A stretch of 6,718 bases of DNA, from positions 1-6,718 of the forward strand of contig DATDYA010000041.1 of NCBI GenBank assembly GCA_035289165.1, read 5' to 3'. A model generated the notes under the pieces. It saw only the letters and a list, made by a program, of their open reading frames with translations, had not been told where the DNA came from and ran no database searches. This document shows positions 5,544 to 6,718 of this stretch, piece after piece. Origin of the DNA: DATDYA01 sp035289165 (GTDB lineage: Bacteria; Patescibacteriota; Patescibacteriia; Magasanikbacterales; GWA2-37-8). The position numbers were made by a program, and so were the translations under genes. Position 1 is the stretch's first letter, and every line of letters starts with the position of its first letter.

Positions 5544-5701
5544 AGAAGTTAGCTTTCACCTATCAATACGGCAACTGGTGAAAGGTGATATAAACGGATG
5601 TTTATATCTACTTGCCTACAATCCATAGGCTAGCCCGTGAAGCTGTGAGGTATGGGGCGGCTTCCGAAAATCCCACCAGGACGATGGGGTTTTTGATTTT
5701 T
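5544..5701 (+). ncRNA. Candidate orphan structured RNA of about 155 bases
   Basis: Between a good promoter and an intrinsic terminator the plus strand folds into successive hairpins. H1 pairs CTTTCACC (5553-5560) with GGTGAAAG (5577-5584), loop of 16. H2 pairs GATATAAAC (5587-5595) with GTTTATATC (5600-5608) around the tetraloop GGAT. H3 pairs GCCTA (5614-5618) with TAGGC (5626-5630), loop of 7. H4 pairs GAAGCTG (5639-5645) with CGGCTTC (5658-5664) with one G-U pair, and the terminator stem follows. GTTAGC (5548-5553) can also pair with GCTAGC (5629-5634), which would close H1 and most of H3 as alternatives. I do not recognise it as tRNA, tmRNA, RNase P, SRP or 6S RNA. With no plus-strand gene downstream it is more likely a free small RNA than a cis riboswitch. 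The function is unknown. Confidence 0.55.
5667..5701 (+). terminator. Intrinsic terminator of the orphan RNA
   Basis: AAAATCCCA (5667-5675) pairs with TGGGGTTTT (5685-5693), including one U-G pair, around a 9-base loop. It is followed by T residues (through 5694), then GA and five more T's (5697-5701). The GC core of three C-G pairs is short but the T-rich tail is strong, giving a typical rho-independent end for the plus-strand transcript. Confidence 0.6.
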
Positions 5702-5706
5702 AGGTG

Positions 5707-5743
5707 GTGAATTAAAAATTTTCAACTTTTTATTCACTTTTTT
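5707..5743 (+). terminator. Second plus-strand terminator-like hairpin
   Basis: GTGAAT (5707-5712) pairs with ATTCAC (5732-5737) and AAAAA (5714-5718) with TTTTT (5727-5731), leaving T5713 as a bulge and an 8-base loop. Six T's (5738-5743) follow on the plus strand and overlap the stop codon of the convergent minus-strand gene. Read on the minus strand there is no T-run after the stem, so it mainly fits as a back-up stop for the plus-strand RNA. Confidence 0.45.
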
Positions 5744-6718
5744 ACTTAGAAATTTTTATAGAATTAATCATCTGACTAAATAATTTTTCTGCTAAGGGGT
5801 TGGTGTTAACTAAGGCGTATACAGCGCCACTGGCTTCAAAAGTCACCATATGTATCTTCTGCACCACTGAATCAGTTTGGTATAGCTTAGCCCAACCCAC
5901 CATGTCTATCGCTGGTTTTCCTTGAACAATAATATTTTTTTCAGAATCAATAACATCCATCGCCACCCTAAAATCTCCCGCCATATCCTTTCGGTCGCCA
6001 CCGATTTCAGAAATTACCCGGATAACTAGCGCCCCCGCTGGTCCAAAATCCACTTCTAAATAACGCGGGTCTCCATTAGCGCTATCTTCCTGTTTAGTTT
6101 TTGGCAAGTAATTACCCGGATAATCAATAGAAAAATTAAACTTTTGGTTATTATATTGTTTTACTTCAGCCATCGTTGGGTTAAGAAAACCAGAACCAAT
6201 AATACTAATTACTTCATCGGTATTCAAAGTTTTATCATCTAAACTCGCGGTGTTAACCCCGTAACTCAAGTAGACTTCTCCTTTTTTAACCAACAACGCC
6301 GGATTTGTCCCTATGCCAGTTTTTGTATTCTCCCACGCGGTTTTATCGTAGGCCACAATTCCAAACACATAGTCGTCACCTGTTTGCGCATTGGCTACAG
6401 GAATTAGACCAACGGTGTTCTTAGTGGGACGAGCAAACTCTATGTAGGTGGTATTGCCACTAATTTTTCTTTCCCTTACTTTATAGCCCCGCCAATTTTC
6501 AGAAAAATTTAGTTGAAATTTATATTTATTATTGATATAGGTTGCCGGTTGTACTACCGAGTTATTATTTGCTAAGAAAGGAATCGAATCTTTATACAGA
6601 AATACAACGCCGGTAATTACAACTATGATAAAAATGACTAAATAGAAAAAAATAGGACCTAAAAATAAAGATTTGTGGCATAATACAGCTAAAAGATTAA
6701 CTAAAGATAATATGCCCA
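5742..6718 (-). CDS. Membrane-anchored protein with two PsbP-like modules, 5' end beyond the window
   Basis: The frame is open from the stop at 5742 to the window edge, giving 324 residues (numbered here from the codon at 6716). Residues about 21-41 (PIFFYLVIFIIVVITGVVF) form a clear membrane helix; everything after it is probably exported. Two similar modules follow. The first begins NNKYKFQLNFSENW (62-75), the second NNQKFNFSIDYPGNY in the last 140 residues; both then carry a Y-I/L-E-F/V-type strand and end near an I-x-S-I-like segment. This Y/K-F-x-F-x-x-x-P/E-x-W/Y pattern resembles PsbP-like domains common in CPR envelope proteins, but the family is not certain. No ATG, GTG or TTG occurs in frame between the edge and the GTG at 6368; starting there would drop the helix and half of module one, so I extend the gene to the edge. 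The function is unknown. Confidence 0.7.
   Translation of the reverse strand, partial: GILSLVNLLAVLCHKSLFLGPIFFYLVIFIIVVITGVVFLYKDSIPFLANNNSVVQPATYINNKYKFQLNFSENWRGYKVRERKISGNTTYIEFARPTKNTVGLIPVANAQTGDDYVFGIVAYDKTAWENTKTGIGTNPALLVKKGEVYLSYGVNTASLDDKTLNTDEVISIIGSGFLNPTMAEVKQYNNQKFNFSIDYPGNYLPKTKQEDSANGDPRYLEVDFGPAGALVIRVISEIGGDRKDMAGDFRVAMDVIDSEKNIIVQGKPAIDMVGWAKLYQTDSVVQKIHMVTFEASGAVYALVNTNPLAEKLFSQMINSIKISK

Noticed and set aside
5544..5701. Known RNA classes (tRNA, tmRNA, 6S, SRP, RNase P) or a riboswitch for the minus-strand gene
   Set aside because: No tRNA-like TTCRANY arm, SRP GGAAG-type loop, RNase P core or single long 6S-like rod was seen; promoter and T-runs are on the plus strand, so it is not the leader of the minus-strand gene. 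A database search could still change this.
5742..6368. A 208-residue gene starting at the GTG at 6368
   Set aside because: This start falls in the middle of the first exported module; the frame continues upstream through coherent domain sequence and a membrane helix.
1..6718. CRISPR array, insertion sequence, phage or defence system
   Set aside because: No spaced direct repeats, transposase, terminal inverted repeats, cas genes or toxin-antitoxin pair were found on either strand. The phospholipase D-type protein has two full HKD motifs in a cardiolipin-synthase layout, so a defence nuclease is not the preferred reading.

Overview
This window carries seven protein genes, all on the minus strand, and one candidate small RNA gene on the plus strand. 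The two outer genes run off the window: purA loses its 3' end at the left edge, and a membrane-anchored protein gene loses its 5' end at the right edge. Reading along the minus strand, from right to left in coordinates, the order is: tandem-module membrane protein (5742-6718), intergenic region with the plus-strand RNA gene (5404-5741), Gmad2/GerMN membrane protein (4273-5376), small coiled-coil protein (3858-4208), phospholipase D/cardiolipin synthase-type enzyme (2711-3817), rarA (1445-2686), queH (912-1439) and purA (1-871).

The most likely source is a Candidatus Patescibacteria (CPR) genome, probably of the Parcubacteria type. The support is indirect: a moderately AT-rich, tightly packed single-strand gene cluster; compact versions of core genes; a Gmad2 plus GerMN protein with a W-x-C-x-N-G-x-W segment after its membrane anchor, an arrangement I associate with non-sporulating CPR bacteria; small lineage-type proteins of unknown function; and near absence of Shine-Dalgarno sequences. 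The standard bacterial code reads through every gene without in-frame stops. No marker gene settles the taxonomy.

The left half (1-3817) looks like one run of housekeeping genes: a lipid enzyme, then RarA (replication-fork maintenance), QueH (last step of queuosine tRNA modification) and PurA (first committed step from IMP to AMP). Gaps are 24, 5 and 40 bases. A strong hairpin plus T-run spans the queH stop codon, so purA probably depends on read-through or an unrecognised promoter. The products share no pathway; this looks like co-transcription in a small genome rather than a dedicated system.

The middle (3818-5442) has the clearest regulatory DNA. A near-consensus promoter for the coiled-coil gene lies partly inside a perfect 12-bp inverted repeat that also looks like the terminator of the Gmad2/GerMN gene. 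The latter gene has its own promoter-like sequence with a small palindrome across its -35 region.

The most interesting region is 5493-5743. A plus-strand promoter (TTGACT, 17-bp spacer, TATAGT) is followed by about 155 bases with four consecutive hairpins and an intrinsic terminator, then a second terminator-like hairpin. No open reading frame or known RNA family that I recognise explains it, so I call it an orphan structured RNA, divergent from the Gmad2/GerMN gene and convergent with the right-hand gene. A perfect 9-base DnaA box lies between the divergent promoters. No tRNA, rRNA, CRISPR array, insertion sequence or phage gene was seen.
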